DNA of 64,000 nt from Aidingimonas halophila (GCF_900106955.1 NZ_FNNI01000012.1:19839-83838); one strand, 5' to 3'; positions 1 to 11,063 are shown, counted from the first letter of the stretch. Program-made: numbers and translations. Notes: generated from the sequence alone by a model not told the origin.

Positions 1-105
1 GGCCAGTGCCTTGGTCCCCAGATCCAGCGCAATCACCACCACCGATAGCCAAAGCCAGCGCAAGGGGCGGACCATCGGGGGTGCCTGGTCGTTACGTGTA
101 TTCAT
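1..105 (-). CDS. lspA: Signal peptidase II (lipoprotein signal peptidase), N-terminal fragment
   Basis: Only the first 35 codons are inside the window; the gene runs off the left edge. The reading begins MNTRNDQAPP and enters a hydrophobic stretch ending ALDLGTKALA. That matches the first membrane helix of signal peptidase II, where family members usually have LDQxTK. The enzyme is an inner-membrane aspartyl protease that removes the signal peptide of diacylglyceryl-modified prolipoproteins. It lies 41 bases downstream of ileS on the same strand, the classic ileS-lspA order. The catalytic aspartates are outside the window, so the call rests on context and this N-terminus. Confidence 0.85.
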   Translation of the reverse strand, partial: MNTRNDQAPPMVRPLRWLWLSVVVIALDLGTKALA

Positions 106-146
106 GCCATACCCCTGCCGGCCCGAACCTGACCGTTTGAAGCCGA

Positions 147-2981
147 TCATGCATAGCGACGGGTTTCCCCCGCCCCCTCCGGCAAGTTGGAAATGCAACG
201 TCCGCAGAGCTCAGAAGACTCGGAATGGGTTCCCACGTCTTCCCGATGATGCCAGCAACGCTCGCATTTCTTGTGCAGTGAAGCCCACACGGCAACCCGT
301 AAACCGTCCAAATCGGTCGCTTCCGCATCGTCCCCCCCAGCCAGGGGAGCCAGACGAACATCACTGGTCAACAGAACGAAACGTAGCTCGTCACCCAGTC
401 GCCCCAGCATCTCGCGCAAGGCATCGCTCGTATAGAGCGTCACTTCTGCCGCCAGACCACTGTTGATCTTCTTGGCGTTACGGGCATCTTCCAGACACTT
501 GTTGACGGCCTGTTTGACCTCCAGCACCTGTTCCCAGAAATCCCGCCCCAGCAGTGCTGTTTCATCCAATGTCTTCAAACCATCGTAATAGGTTTCCAAC
601 AGTACACTGTCGGAACGTTCCCCCGGAATATGTTCGTAGATCTCATCGGCAGTGAACGACAGGATCGGGGCGATCCAGCGCGAGAGAGCCTCGACGACAT
701 GGTAGAGCGCCGTTTGGCAACTGCGTCGTGCCAGCGATTCAGCCTGAGTCGTATATTGTCGATCCTTGATGATATCCAGGTAGAAACCACCCAACTCACG
801 AGCACAGAATGTATGCACCTGCTGATAGACATCGAGGAACCGGTACTCGGCATACGCCTTTTGGATTCTCTCCTGCAATTGTGCGGCCCGATCGACGACC
901 CACTGATCCAGCGCCAGCATCTCGTCGAACGGTACCGCGTGGCGTTCGGGTGAGAAACCGTTGAGGTTGGCCAACAAGAAGCGTGACGTATTGCGGATAC
1001 GGCGATAGACATCGGCGATTCGCTTTAGAATCTCATCGGATACAGCCATCTCGCCAGAATAGTCTGTCGAGGCGACCCACAGACGCAGAATATCAGCGCC
1101 CAGCTTATCCATGACCTCTTGAGGCGCGACGACATTACCCATCGATTTCGACATCTTCCGCCCTTGGGCATCGACAGTGAAGCCGTGGGTCAGCAGCCCC
1201 TTATATGGAGGGTGACCATCGATGGCACAACCGGTGAGCAATGACGAATGGAACCACCCACGGTGCTGATCGGAACCTTCCAGATACAGGTCCGCACGCG
1301 GTCCCTGATCGTGACCATGAGAGTGAGACCCATGCAGTACATGCCAGTGCGTGGTACCGGAATCGAACCAGACATCCAGCGTATCGGTGGCTTTCTCGTA
1401 GTCGGCTGCTTCACTGCCCAGCAACTCTTCCGCTGGCAGACGGAACCAGGCATCGATCCCTTCGACTTCGACCCGTTGGGCGACTACTTCCATCAGTTCT
1501 ACCGTACGAGGATGGAGCTCGCCGGTCCGCCGATGCAGGAAGAAAGGAATCGGCACCCCCCAGTTACGCTGACGGGAAATACACCAGTCCGGACGATTGG
1601 CGATCATGGCGTGTAGCCGCGCCTTGCCCCAGGACGGCGTGAAGCGTGTCGCCTCAATCCCTTCCAGCGCCCGCTGACGCAGGCTGACTCCCTGGTTATC
1701 TTTGACATCCATTCCCACGAACCACTGGGCCGTGGCACGATAGATGACCGGTGTCTTATGGCGCCAGCAGTGCATATAACTGTGCGTGATGGTCTTGTGT
1801 GCCAACAGAGCATCAACATCGCGCAGTTTTTCTACGATCTGCGGATTGGCCTTCCAGATCAACTGGCCACCAAAATAGGGGAGATCCTCAGCGTATACGC
1901 CGTCACTCTGGACGGGGCTCAGGATGTCACTGAAATCCATGCCATGGGCACGGCAGGTCTCGAAGTCATCCAAGCCATAGGCGGGCGCGGAGTGAACCAC
2001 CCCGGTACTCCCGGTTTCGACTTCGACGTAATCAGCCAAATAAATGGGCGAGCGGCGATCGTAAAAAGGGTGACGGAACTCAATCCTGTCGAGCCTCTGA
2101 CCCTGAGCCGTTGCAATGATCTGGCCATCGAGTTGGAAACGCTCCAGGCAGGAAGCCACAAGTTCCTCTGCCACCAAGAGCAGACGCTCGCCGACGTCGA
2201 CCAACGCATAGACCACATCGGGATGAGTATTGAGGGCCTGGTTGGCAGGAATGGTCCAGGGCGTCGTCGTCCAGATGACCGCAGCCGCCGGTTTGGGAAG
2301 TTCACTCAACCCGAACGCTCCGGCCAGCTTATCCGGTTCGGCCACGGGGAAGGCGACATCAATGGCGTCGGATGTCTTGTCAGCATACTCGACTTCTGCT
2401 TCCGCCAGTGCCGAGCCACAATCAAAACACCAATTGACCGGCTTGAGCCCCTTGAACACATACCCCCCCTCGACCATCGCGGCCAGGGCACGGATCTCGC
2501 CAGCCTCGTTGGCGTAGTCCATGGTGCGGTAAGGATTGTCCCAATCGCCAACGACACCCAGGCGAACGAAATCCTTCATCTGCTCCTGGATCTGCTCACT
2601 GGCGTATTCGCGGCACAGCCTGCGTGCCTCTTCCGCCGGAAGATGCTTGCCATGGGTGGTCTCCACCTTGTGCTCAATGGGCAAACCATGGCAATCCCAG
2701 CCCGGCACGTACGGTGCATCATAGCCGGCCAGAAATTTCGACTTGACGATAATGTCCTTGAGAATCTTGTTGACGGCGTGACCGATATGAATGCTGCCGT
2801 TGGCATAGGGAGGACCATCATGCAGCACGAACGTTTCGCGCCCTTGTCCCTGTTCGCGCAGGCGGCGATAGATATCCATTTCCTGCCAGCGCGCTACCCG
2901 TTCGGGTTCGCGCTTGGGTAACATGCCCCTCATGGGGAAATCCGTCTCGGGTAGATTCAGGGTATGTTTGTAATCGCTCAT
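147..2981 (-). CDS. ileS: Isoleucyl-tRNA synthetase
   Basis: Class I synthetase that attaches isoleucine to tRNA-Ile and edits misactivated valine; 944 residues, close to the roughly 940 of E. coli IleS. The HIGH motif lies in GSIHIGHAV near residues 65-68 and KMSKS near residue 609. The C-terminus carries the zinc ligands CERC and CGRC. The start at 2981 gives [19 protein letters not shown], nearly identical to the E. coli N-terminus. An upstream in-frame start at 3005 would add eight residues and overlap ribF, so it is less likely. The gene begins 10 bases after the ribF stop and precedes lspA, so the three are probably co-transcribed. The last 40 residues fit the bacterial zinc-binding tail. 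Confidence 0.97.
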   Translation of the reverse strand: MSDYKHTLNLPETDFPMRGMLPKREPERVARWQEMDIYRRLREQGQGRETFVLHDGPPYANGSIHIGHAVNKILKDIIVKSKFLAGYDAPYVPGWDCHGLPIEHKVETTHGKHLPAEEARRLCREYASEQIQEQMKDFVRLGVVGDWDNPYRTMDYANEAGEIRALAAMVEGGYVFKGLKPVNWCFDCGSALAEAEVEYADKTSDAIDVAFPVAEPDKLAGAFGLSELPKPAAAVIWTTTPWTIPANQALNTHPDVVYALVDVGERLLLVAEELVASCLERFQLDGQIIATAQGQRLDRIEFRHPFYDRRSPIYLADYVEVETGSTGVVHSAPAYGLDDFETCRAHGMDFSDILSPVQSDGVYAEDLPYFGGQLIWKANPQIVEKLRDVDALLAHKTITHSYMHCWRHKTPVIYRATAQWFVGMDVKDNQGVSLRQRALEGIEATRFTPSWGKARLHAMIANRPDWCISRQRNWGVPIPFFLHRRTGELHPRTVELMEVVAQRVEVEGIDAWFRLPAEELLGSEAADYEKATDTLDVWFDSGTTHWHVLHGSHSHGHDQGPRADLYLEGSDQHRGWFHSSLLTGCAIDGHPPYKGLLTHGFTVDAQGRKMSKSMGNVVAPQEVMDKLGADILRLWVASTDYSGEMAVSDEILKRIADVYRRIRNTSRFLLANLNGFSPERHAVPFDEMLALDQWVVDRAAQLQERIQKAYAEYRFLDVYQQVHTFCARELGGFYLDIIKDRQYTTQAESLARRSCQTALYHVVEALSRWIAPILSFTADEIYEHIPGERSDSVLLETYYDGLKTLDETALLGRDFWEQVLEVKQAVNKCLEDARNAKKINSGLAAEVTLYTSDALREMLGRLGDELRFVLLTSDVRLAPLAGGDDAEATDLDGLRVAVWASLHKKCERCWHHREDVGTHSESSELCGRCISNLPEGAGETRRYA

Positions 2982-2991
2982 AGGTTCAGGA

Positions 2992-4071
2992 TCAGCCATC
3001 ATCATGGCCGGCGGCCGTAGGGCCTACCGACGTGTCTATTGTCACGGAATCGCAAGCCAGGGGGGCCGAAGTCAGGGGCAGCGCTGCATCCACGGCCGTA
3101 CCATCGACCAACGTCACCGCCCGCATTCCTCCCCCGCACGTCTCTGCATCAGCGAAAAAGGCGCGCGCTCGCTGTCGATCGGTATGGATCTGCCGCTTTA
3201 ACGGCTCGAGACCATCGAAACGGATCTCGCCCCGCAAACGAGCACATGGCGTCACGACCAGCCGCATGCCATAAAGGTCCTCATCAATATCGAACAAGTG
3301 AACCTCCAACACTGGGCGTGTGCTGCCCAGCGTGGGTCGCCAGCCGATGTTAGCCACACCCGGCAGGCGGCGACCATCCGGAAGTGTCGTAACCACCGCA
3401 TACACACCACGCAACGCCAATGGCTGGGGCAACAGCGGCAGATTGGCGGTGGGCATCCCGATGGTTCGTCCCAACTGCTGGTCGACAACCACGCGTCCCG
3501 ACAGTTGATATGGCCGCCCCAGCATCCGCGCCGCCTGGAAAAAATTGCCACTGGTCAACAGGGTGCGGACACGGGAGCTGGAAACACGCTCGTCGTCGAG
3601 CAAGAACGTTCGGGTATGCTCGACATCGAACCCTTTCTCGACACCGGCCTCGGCCAGCAATGTGAAATCGCCATCGCGCTCGCGACCGAACCGGAAATCA
3701 TCCCCCACGACCAAATGACGAACGCCCAGACCATCGACCAACACTTGATCAATGAACTGCCGGGCTGTCAGGCAACGCAAGGACTCATTGAACGGTAAGC
3801 AAAGCACACGTTCCGCGCCGTACTCTGCCAATAGACGAACCTTGTCCCGTAAGCGGGTCAAGCGGGGCGGTGCCTGCTCGCCGGCGAAGTACTCACGAGG
3901 TTGTGGCTCGAAGACGACGACCGTAACCGGCAGGCCCAGTTCTCGTGCACGTTCACGCAGCTGATCGAGAATTGCCTGGTGCCCCCGATGCACACCATCG
4001 AAGTTGCCGATGGTGGCCACGCAACCGTGATGTGCCTCGCGTAAATTGTGCAGCCCTCGGATCAATTGCAT
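2992..4071 (-). CDS. ribF: Bifunctional riboflavin kinase / FMN adenylyltransferase
   Basis: Converts riboflavin to FMN and then FAD in the cytoplasm. The N-terminal adenylyltransferase domain shows [11 protein letters not shown] near residue 20. The C-terminal kinase domain shows GMPTANL and the VANIGWRPT strand. At 359 residues it is about 45 longer than E. coli RibF (313). The extra residues form a C-terminal tail, after the ARAFFADAE helix, rich in Ala, Thr, Val and Asp, with no recognisable domain. The gene lies between murJ and ileS on the same strand, the standard rpsT-murJ-ribF-ileS-lspA neighbourhood. The start ATG at 4071 gives [10 protein letters not shown], typical for the family. 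The function is secure; the role of the tail is unknown. Confidence 0.96.
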   Translation of the reverse strand: MQLIRGLHNLREAHHGCVATIGNFDGVHRGHQAILDQLRERARELGLPVTVVVFEPQPREYFAGEQAPPRLTRLRDKVRLLAEYGAERVLCLPFNESLRCLTARQFIDQVLVDGLGVRHLVVGDDFRFGRERDGDFTLLAEAGVEKGFDVEHTRTFLLDDERVSSSRVRTLLTSGNFFQAARMLGRPYQLSGRVVVDQQLGRTIGMPTANLPLLPQPLALRGVYAVVTTLPDGRRLPGVANIGWRPTLGSTRPVLEVHLFDIDEDLYGMRLVVTPCARLRGEIRFDGLEPLKRQIHTDRQRARAFFADAETCGGGMRAVTLVDGTAVDAALPLTSAPLACDSVTIDTSVGPTAAGHDDG

Positions 4072-4148
4072 GCGTTACCCAGGATCATGTCGAACCTTTG
4101 ATTATAGCGGCCAGCCCGGCGGGAGCCCATCATTCACGGCCTACCATA

Positions 4149-5765
4149 TTATGCACTCAAGCGAAAATGGCGTAACCGCACGCCAGTTGCTGCCAGCCAG
4201 ACGAAGTAGATGGACGCACCTCCCAGTACCAAGGCAGCCAGATGGCCGGCACGATGCCATACCGACCATGTCAGCCAGGTCTGCCATGCCGGCGATAACC
4301 ACCAAAGAACCACCCCCATTACCAGACATCCACCCAGTAGCTGGATACCGAAGCGCCCCCACCCAGGCTGAAATACGAAAACGTCCCGTTTGATCAAGAA
4401 CCACCCTAGACAGCCGGCATTCAGGAAGGCCGACAATGCCGTCGCCAGTGCCAGCCCCGCATGTGCCATTGGCCAGACCAGCATCAAATTGAAGACCATG
4501 TTGGCAGCCATCGCCATGGTGGCGACCTTGACCGGCGTTTTGGTGTCCTGCTGGGCGAAGAAGCCGGGCGCCAGCACCTTGATCAGCATGAACGCCACCA
4601 GACCAAAGGCATAAGCCCGCAGACTCATCGCCGCCATGACGATATCATGCTCGGTCATGGCGCCATAATGGAACAGGCTGATCAGCAACGGTTCCGCCAA
4701 TACCGCCAGCGCCAGGGCCGCCGGCAGCCCTAGCAACAGGACCGCACGTACCGCCCAATCCAGCATGCGTGCGAAGTGTTCACGAGACTGTTCGGCATGA
4801 CGTTTGGATAAGGCGGGTAGAATCACGGTCCCTATAGCCACGCCGAACACCCCCAACGGTAATTCCATGAGCCGGTCCGAATAGTACAGCCAAGACACAC
4901 TCCCCGATGCCAACAACGACGCCAGTACCGTATCCAATAACAGATTGATCTGGGCCACTGACACGCCGAAGAGCGCCGGCACCATCAACACCATCACTCG
5001 ACGCACACCTGGGTGGGAAAAGCGGGGCCAGGGCCTCGGCAACAACCCCAGTCGCACCAAAAACGGTACCTGGAAGGTCAACTGAGCACACCCGGCGATC
5101 AGCACCCCCCAAGCCAACCCCATTGCTGGATCACTCATCCAGGGCGTCAACAATACAGCCGAACCGATCAATGACAGATTGAGTAGTACCGGGGTAAAAG
5201 CCGGAACGGCAAAGCGGTTCCATGTATTGAGCACACTGCCGGAAAATGCCGTCAGGGAAATCAACAGCAAGTAAGGAAACGTCAACCGCAGCATATCCGC
5301 CGTAAGCGCCAACTTCTCGGGATCGCGACCGAATCCCGGGGCAAACACCCATACCAGCCATGGCGATGCCAGCATCGCCAATGCCGTCAGTAGAACCAGC
5401 ACAGCCGCAAGGCTGCCGGAAACGGCGTCCACCAGTTCCCGTACTTCCGCTCGGGTACGTTGCGTTGCGTACTCAGATAGAACCGGGACAAATGCCTGAT
5501 TGAAGGCACCTTCAGCGAACAGACGACGCATGAAATTGGGTACCTTGAATGCCACAAAGAAGGCATCGGCACCACTGGTCGCCCCCAGAAGGGCAGCGAC
5601 GACGACATCGCGAACCAGCCCCATGACACGAGAGACCATGGTCATGCCACTGACGATGATGCCCGAACGCAACAGTCCGGCCCGACCGGATGCCTGAGCA
5701 TTTGTCGAGACGGATTCCTCTGCTGCAGTTGCGGGCGGATGTTCGTCGGTGGCCACGTCGCTCAT
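4149..5765 (-). CDS. murJ: Lipid II flippase MurJ (MviN)
   Basis: Polytopic inner-membrane protein of the MOP superfamily that flips lipid II to the periplasmic face for peptidoglycan synthesis. The conserved start of the family core is visible: MTMVSRVMGLVRDVVVA and then the DAFFVAFKVPNFMRRLFAEG segment. Some fourteen hydrophobic helices follow. The chosen ATG at 5765 gives 538 residues, with about 30 polar residues (rich in Ala, Thr, Glu) before the first helix that E. coli MurJ lacks. No later ATG sits between this tail and the helix, so the extension is probably real. It lies between rpsT and ribF on the same strand. Confidence 0.95.
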   Translation of the reverse strand: MSDVATDEHPPATAAEESVSTNAQASGRAGLLRSGIIVSGMTMVSRVMGLVRDVVVAALLGATSGADAFFVAFKVPNFMRRLFAEGAFNQAFVPVLSEYATQRTRAEVRELVDAVSGSLAAVLVLLTALAMLASPWLVWVFAPGFGRDPEKLALTADMLRLTFPYLLLISLTAFSGSVLNTWNRFAVPAFTPVLLNLSLIGSAVLLTPWMSDPAMGLAWGVLIAGCAQLTFQVPFLVRLGLLPRPWPRFSHPGVRRVMVLMVPALFGVSVAQINLLLDTVLASLLASGSVSWLYYSDRLMELPLGVFGVAIGTVILPALSKRHAEQSREHFARMLDWAVRAVLLLGLPAALALAVLAEPLLISLFHYGAMTEHDIVMAAMSLRAYAFGLVAFMLIKVLAPGFFAQQDTKTPVKVATMAMAANMVFNLMLVWPMAHAGLALATALSAFLNAGCLGWFLIKRDVFVFQPGWGRFGIQLLGGCLVMGVVLWWLSPAWQTWLTWSVWHRAGHLAALVLGGASIYFVWLAATGVRLRHFRLSA

Positions 5766-5807
5766 CTCATGTCATAGGGTTGCCATTGGCAGAAAGGTAG
5801 CAGCCAC

Positions 5808-5833
5808 AAAAAAACCGGCCGCAGCCGGTTTTT
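5808..5833 (-). terminator. Intrinsic terminator after rpsT
   Basis: A nine-base stem, AAAACCGGC paired with GCCGGTTTT, has a four-base loop. On the minus strand it is followed by seven T residues. It lies between the rpsT stop and the murJ start, so it should end or attenuate rpsT transcription before murJ. Confidence 0.85.
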
Positions 5834-5849
5834 CATCAGAGCGACCGGC

Positions 5850-6116
5850 TTACGCAGCCAGCGCCTTAATTCGCTTATTCAAGCGATGCTTCAGGCGTGC
5901 CGCACGCTTCTTGGAAAACACGTCCTTATCAGCGATACGGTCGATGATCGGCTGAGCAGCCTTGAACTCATCCATCGCCTTGGTGTGATCACCACTGTTA
6001 ATCGCCTTGATAACACGCTTGACGTAGGTACGAACCATGCTGCGCTGGCTCGCATTATGAACGCGACGCGCTTCCGCCTGACGGGCACGTTTGCGGGCTT
6101 GCTTACTATTTGCCAC
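5850..6116 (-). CDS. rpsT: 30S ribosomal protein S20
   Basis: Small-subunit primary binding protein that contacts the 5' domain and helix 44 of 16S rRNA; 88 residues (87 in E. coli). The sequence is a lysine/arginine-rich helical protein starting MANSKQARKRARQAEARR, typical of S20. The start is GTG at 6116, six bases after an AAGGAG ribosome-binding site. A non-ATG start (UUG) is also known for E. coli rpsT, where it serves autoregulation, so the GTG may matter for control; that is inference. The gene stands alone between a 186-base upstream gap, which should hold its promoter, and a strong terminator. Confidence 0.97.
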   Translation of the reverse strand: MANSKQARKRARQAEARRVHNASQRSMVRTYVKRVIKAINSGDHTKAMDEFKAAQPIIDRIADKDVFSKKRAARLKHRLNKRIKALAA

Positions 6117-6302
6117 CGTTATCTCCTTGGAGAATGATTACCGTATCATCGGCAACGTTCGATAAATGTCTGACTCGACTGAGAAAAAGTAAAGCTCAAT
6201 CGGTTTGGCCTTGATCAGGTCACGGGCCGTGTCTGAGAGGATGCAGTATCTTAGCACAGCGCCCATGGCCCATGCCACACTGTACTCACCCCCTTACGCC
6301 CC

Positions 6303-7442
6303 CTAGAGCACGACCAGGTTGTCCCGGTGGATCAATTCCGGCGCTTCAATATATCCCAGGATCGACTCGATCTGATGGCTGGGTCGTCCGAGAATTTTGA
6401 CCGCATCATCCGCTCCATAATTAACCAGCCCTTTGGCAACGCGTTTGCCATGCTCATCGACACAGAGCACCATCTCGCCGCGAACAAAATCGCCGGACAG
6501 TGACTTGACGCCTACCGGCAACAAGCTCGACCCCTGGTCACGCAGCACCCTGACGGCCCCGGCATCCAGTACCAGTCGTCCGCGCACCTGCAGCTGTCCC
6601 GCCAACCATCGTTTACGCGCTGCCATTGGCGCCTGCTCGGGTCGCAATAGCGTGCCGAGACGCGCCCCACCAATCAGACGCGTCAGCACGCCAGGCTCAC
6701 GCCCCCCCGCAATCACAGTGACGGCCCCCGAGCGAGAGGCCAGCTGGGCCGCTCTGAGCTTGGTTGCCATCCCCCCTCTGCCCAGTGCTCCACCGCCACC
6801 GGCCATTGCTGCCAAAGCGGGATCATCAGCACGACCTTCACTGATCAACCGCGCATCATCATGGTAGCGAGGGTCCGCATCGAACAGACCTTCCTGATCG
6901 GTCAGGATAACCAATGCATCGGCTTCGAGCAGATTCGCCACCAAAGCACCGAGCGTATCGTTATCGCCAAAACGTATTTCATCGGTCACTACCGTGTCAT
7001 TCTCGTTGATCACCGGCACGACACGCAGGTCGACCAACGTCCGCAGAGCCGACCGAGCATTGAGATAACGCTTGCGGTTAGACAGGTCATCGTGAGTCAG
7101 CAGTATTTGAGCCGTCAGCAAACCGTGGCGCCCGAAATGCCCTTCGTAACACTCGGTCAACCCGTTCTGCCCAACAGCCGCCGCCGCCTGCAACTCGTGA
7201 ACTGCCGAGGGTCGAGACAACCAGCCAAGCCTCACTATACCGGCAGCCACCGCCCCCGAAGACACCAGCACGACATCAAGACCCTGCGCATGCAGGGCCG
7301 CCACCTGGTCGACCCAACCACCGATAGCCTGGTCATCCAACCCGCGGCCATCATTGGTCAACAGCGAGCTACCAATCTTGACGACAACGCGTTTCGCATG
7401 AGTCAGGGCCTCTCGCCCCGGTGCCCTTTCATTATCGGCCAT
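6303..7442 (-). CDS. proB: Glutamate 5-kinase
   Basis: First enzyme of proline synthesis: phosphorylates L-glutamate to gamma-glutamyl phosphate in the cytoplasm. The amino-acid kinase domain occupies roughly residues 15-260, with [11 protein letters not shown], the VSSGAVAAG loop, and NENDTV plus [14 protein letters not shown]-terminal PUA domain follows from about residue 285 ([13 protein letters not shown] onward). At 379 residues it has the length usual for PUA-containing ProB. It starts 8 bases after the obgE stop, so it is probably the last gene of an rplU-rpmA-obgE-proB transcription unit. In this lineage proline also matters for osmotic tolerance, but nothing in the sequence shows osmotic control. 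Confidence 0.97.
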   Translation of the reverse strand: MADNERAPGREALTHAKRVVVKIGSSLLTNDGRGLDDQAIGGWVDQVAALHAQGLDVVLVSSGAVAAGIVRLGWLSRPSAVHELQAAAAVGQNGLTECYEGHFGRHGLLTAQILLTHDDLSNRKRYLNARSALRTLVDLRVVPVINENDTVVTDEIRFGDNDTLGALVANLLEADALVILTDQEGLFDADPRYHDDARLISEGRADDPALAAMAGGGGALGRGGMATKLRAAQLASRSGAVTVIAGGREPGVLTRLIGGARLGTLLRPEQAPMAARKRWLAGQLQVRGRLVLDAGAVRVLRDQGSSLLPVGVKSLSGDFVRGEMVLCVDEHGKRVAKGLVNYGADDAVKILGRPSHQIESILGYIEAPELIHRDNLVVL

Positions 7443-7450
7443 GACACTCC

Positions 7451-8659
<1,209 letters not shown>

Positions 8660-8670
8660 TCATGATACAA

Positions 8671-8701
8671 GAAGGCCCCGCCTGAAGCGGGGCCTTCTTT
8701 T
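8671..8701 (-). terminator. Terminator-like hairpin after rpmA
   Basis: A perfect ten-base stem, GAAGGCCCCG with CGGGGCCTTC, has a seven-base loop between rpmA and obgE. The T run is better on the plus strand (TTTT). On the minus strand the stem is followed by TTGTATC, so termination of rplU-rpmA is probably partial and obgE-proB may receive read-through. Confidence 0.75.
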
Positions 8702-8781
8702 GGCCAAGCCGAACACCTTTCGCACCATGCCCCCTTCACCGGGGTGCAATTGCCAATGGCACTATATCGGCACGCAAACTC

Positions 8782-9039
8782 TCAGGCAGAAACGACGCTG
8801 ACGAACTTGCGATTCTTCGGCCCTTTGGTTTCAAACTTCACCACCCCTTCATCCAGGGCGAACAGCGTATAATCTTTACCGACTCCCACGCCTGTTCCGG
8901 CATGGAATTTGGTGCCACGCTGGCGGACGATGATATTGCCCGGCGTAACCGCTTGACCACCGAACAACTTGACACCGAGGCGCTTGGATTCGGAATCGCG
9001 TCCGTTACGCGTTGAGCCGGCTGCTTTCTTGTGAGCCAT
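8782..9039 (-). CDS. rpmA: 50S ribosomal protein L27
   Basis: Large-subunit protein whose N-terminal tail reaches the peptidyl-transferase centre; 85 residues, the same length as E. coli. It starts [19 protein letters not shown] with no cleavable N-terminal extension, and contains [15 protein letters not shown]. It lies 35 bases after rplU, the near-universal rplU-rpmA pair, and is followed by a terminator-like hairpin and obgE. Confidence 0.98.
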   Translation of the reverse strand: MAHKKAAGSTRNGRDSESKRLGVKLFGGQAVTPGNIIVRQRGTKFHAGTGVGVGKDYTLFALDEGVVKFETKGPKNRKFVSVVSA

Positions 9040-9074
9040 TGCTAATACCTCGCTCTATCTGAGGGAGTGGCCGC

Positions 9075-9386
9075 TTACGCGGAAATCCCGGTAATCTTGA
9101 CTTCAGTAAACCACTGACGGTGGCCCTGGCGACGCATATGGTGCTTACGACGCCGGAACTTGATAATGCGAACCTTGTCGCCACGTCCGTGAGACACCAC
9201 CTCGGCGGAGACCTTGGCGCCATCGACAAGTGGTTCACCCACCTTGACGTCATCGTCACTGCCCACCAGCAGGACCTGATCGAATTCCAGCGTCTCGCCC
9301 GTGGCGACTTCCAGCTTTTCGAGCTTCAGCGTCTGGCCTTCCTGAACGCGGTATTGCTTGCCACCGCTTTTGATAACTGCATACAT
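9075..9386 (-). CDS. rplU: 50S ribosomal protein L21
   Basis: Large-subunit protein that binds 23S rRNA near L20; 103 residues, equal to E. coli. It begins [14 protein letters not shown] and contains [16 protein letters not shown], both hallmarks of L21. Longer readings upstream are possible, but the ATG at 9386 is preceded by GGAGAA at a suitable distance and gives the family N-terminus. It is the first gene of the rplU-rpmA-obgE-proB group. A strong promoter about 110 bases upstream implies a roughly 100-base untranslated leader. Confidence 0.98.
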   Translation of the reverse strand: MYAVIKSGGKQYRVQEGQTLKLEKLEVATGETLEFDQVLLVGSDDDVKVGEPLVDGAKVSAEVVSHGRGDKVRIIKFRRRKHHMRRQGHRQWFTEVKITGISA

Positions 9387-9495
9387 ATGAGACGTTCTCC
9401 AACTACTCATCGGGATTGCGCTCTTCATCGGCCTGCGGCGAGTGGCGCCCCTCTTGGCAACCATCTGACAGGGAGCATGATGAGTCGGGCGGCGG

Positions 9496-9524
9496 ATTAT
9501 AACCGCTCCTAACACTCAAGACAA
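9496..9524 (-). promoter_or_regulatory. Sigma-70 promoter of rplU-rpmA
   Basis: On the minus strand a perfect TATAAT lies 17 bases after TTGTCT (4 of 6 to the -35 consensus). The start of transcription would fall near 9489, about 100 bases before the rplU ATG. Confidence 0.75.
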
Positions 9525-9559
9525 GCGGCAGGAGTGAGGCCCTGTAACGCAACACTCGC

Positions 9560-9588
9560 TTGACGCTACCAGGCGCCATCCATAGCAT
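9560..9588 (+). promoter_or_regulatory. Sigma-70 promoter of ispB
   Basis: TTGACG, 17 bases, then TAGCAT on the plus strand. Transcription would begin near 9595. This is downstream of the in-frame TTG at 9592 and upstream of the ATG at 9646, which supports the ATG as the ispB start. Confidence 0.6.
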
Positions 9589-9645
9589 AGCTTGCAACCA
9601 AGGCCGGTCTGCTCCTCGGCCCCACTCCGGATAAGCAACGCGCCC

Positions 9646-10635
9646 ATGCAGCCAACAGCATCGCCTACCTCACCGCCCGCTTTACACAGTGCGGTGACAG
9701 ATGATTTCAGCGCCGTCGACCGCACTATCATGGCACAGTTGGCGTCACGCGTGCCGCTAGTCGAGTCAATAGGCCACTACATCATAGACAGTGGGGGCAA
9801 GCGATTGCGCCCCTTGCTGGTATTATTGGCTGCGCGCTCATTGGGATATCAAAGCGACCAGCACATTACCCTGGCCACACTGATCGAATTCATGCATACC
9901 TCTACCCTACTGCATGATGACGTGGTCGACGAATCACATCTCAGGCGGGGTAAAGCCACCGCCAACGATGCCTGGGGCAATGCCCCTTCCGTACTGGTGG
10001 GCGATTTTCTGTATTCGCGCTCCTTCCAGATGATGGTCAAAGTCGGCTCCATGCGCATCATGGAGATTCTCTCGGCGGCAACCTGCACCATTGCCGAAGG
10101 CGAGGTCATGCAGCTGACCAACGTCGGCAATCCGGATGTCGATGAGGCTGCCTACTTCGACACCATCCAGGGCAAGACGGCCATGTTATTCGAGGCTGCA
10201 TCGCACAGCGGCGCCATTCTTGCCGGAGCGACTCCCGAGCAGGAGCAGGCGCTCCAGCACTATGGCCGCTATCTGGGTCTGGCATTCCAGTTAGTTGACG
10301 ACCTGCTGGATTATCAGGGTGAAGCCCAGGCAATGGGCAAGAATATCGGTGATGACCTGGCCGAGGGCAAGCCTACATTGCCGCTAATCCACGCCATGGC
10401 CGCCGGAACACCTGAACAGGCGAAGCTCATACGGCAAGCCATTCGGCAAGGTGGGCTCGACCACCTTGATGCCGTGTTGGAAATCGTACGTGAGACCGGC
10501 GCCTTGGACTATACGCGTGCTCGCGCCGAAGAGATGGCCGACAAAGCGTTGGCACAGCTCGACTCGCTCCCCCCTTCCCAATATCGAGACAGCATGAAGC
10601 ATCTGGCCCATGTCGCAGTAGAGCGTCAGTCCTGA
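9646..10635 (+). CDS. ispB: Octaprenyl diphosphate synthase (polyprenyl synthetase)
   Basis: Trans-prenyl transferase that extends farnesyl diphosphate with isopentenyl diphosphate to make the ubiquinone side chain. Both aspartate-rich motifs are present: LLHDDVVDESHLRRGKA and LVDDLLDY. GGKRLRP near the N-terminus binds substrate. It is 329 residues long (323 in E. coli). The ATG at 9646 is chosen because the longer TTG start would precede the probable transcription start, although no strong ribosome-binding site is visible. The gene diverges from rplU, the same arrangement as in E. coli and Pseudomonas. Chain length cannot be read from the sequence, so the product might be C40 or C45. Confidence 0.93.
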   Translation: MQPTASPTSPPALHSAVTDDFSAVDRTIMAQLASRVPLVESIGHYIIDSGGKRLRPLLVLLAARSLGYQSDQHITLATLIEFMHTSTLLHDDVVDESHLRRGKATANDAWGNAPSVLVGDFLYSRSFQMMVKVGSMRIMEILSAATCTIAEGEVMQLTNVGNPDVDEAAYFDTIQGKTAMLFEAASHSGAILAGATPEQEQALQHYGRYLGLAFQLVDDLLDYQGEAQAMGKNIGDDLAEGKPTLPLIHAMAAGTPEQAKLIRQAIRQGGLDHLDAVLEIVRETGALDYTRARAEEMADKALAQLDSLPPSQYRDSMKHLAHVAVERQS

Positions 10636-10647
10636 CCCTTGATTATA

Positions 10648-10675
10648 TTGCATCCACAGGCAGGATACGTATAAT
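10648..10675 (+). promoter_or_regulatory. Promoter of tRNA-Pro
   Basis: TTGCAT, 16 bases, then a perfect TATAAT. The bases that follow are GC-rich (ACGCAGCG), a discriminator type often seen at stringently controlled stable-RNA promoters. Confidence 0.75.
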
Positions 10676-10716
10676 TACGCAGCGTCGAGAAGGCAGCAGG
10701 TCTGCCCTCGTTTTAG

Positions 10717-10793
10717 CGGAGTATAGCTCAGCTTGGTAGAGCGCTGCCTTCGGGAGGCAGAGGTCGTAGGTTCGAATCCTGCTACTCCGACCA
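10717..10793 (+). tRNA. tRNA-Pro (anticodon CGG)
   Basis: Seventy-seven bases fold as a complete cloverleaf. The acceptor stem pairs CGGAGTA with TACTCCG, and the 3' end ACCA is encoded. The anticodon stem CTGCC/GGCAG encloses the loop TTCGGGA, giving anticodon CGG, which reads CCG. The T arm contains GGTTCGAATCC. A strong promoter lies just upstream and an intrinsic terminator 12 bases downstream, so it is a monocistronic tRNA gene beside ispB. Confidence 0.97.
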
Positions 10794-10804
10794 AGAACAT
10801 CAGC

Positions 10805-10846
10805 AAAAACCGCCACTTACGGATCACTCCGGGTGGCGGTTTTTTT
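10805..10846 (+). terminator. Intrinsic terminator after tRNA-Pro
   Basis: AAAAACCGCCAC pairs with GTGGCGGTTTTT across a loop of about 16 bases and ends in a run of seven T residues on the plus strand. The complementary A run means it could also stop transcription coming from the minus-strand gene at 10860-11063. Confidence 0.9.
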
Positions 10847-10859
10847 ATGACTTAGTGGT

Positions 10860-11063
10860 TCAGGCGAACGTATTGATCTGAGTGCCCACTGAGCCTTCCG
10901 TCGCCAACTGCGGCGCTTGAGAGGCAGAATCCATCAGTGTAGCAATCTGGTTCTCCTGAGACTCCATAGCCTCCTTGAAGACCTTGGTCTGTGCCTCCTG
11001 CATGACCTGTGACTGCTGCATGGCCATGGATGCGCCTGCAGCCCCCTCTATCGTTCCATCCAT
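10860..11063 (-). CDS. YjfB-family putative motility protein
   Basis: A 67-residue protein with helical, glutamine-rich sequence (AMQQSQVMQEAQTKVFKEAM) and the C-terminal GSVGTQINTFA. Both resemble the small YjfB family annotated as putative motility proteins. The molecular function of the family is not known to me. The ATG at 11063 follows TAGGAG at eight bases. A longer in-frame reading to 11204 would pass through the probable leader and lacks family similarity. The best regulatory clue is a sigma-28-like promoter about 100 bases upstream, which fits expression with late flagellar genes. No other flagellar gene is nearby, so this is an orphan. The family call is from recalled pattern, not a search. 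Confidence 0.7.
   Translation of the reverse strand: MDGTIEGAAGASMAMQQSQVMQEAQTKVFKEAMESQENQIATLMDSASQAPQLATEGSVGTQINTFA

Noticed and set aside
1758..2921. 387-codon open frame antisense to ileS
   Set aside because: Lies entirely within ileS, lacks any domain or translation signal, and is explained by GC-rich third positions of ileS.
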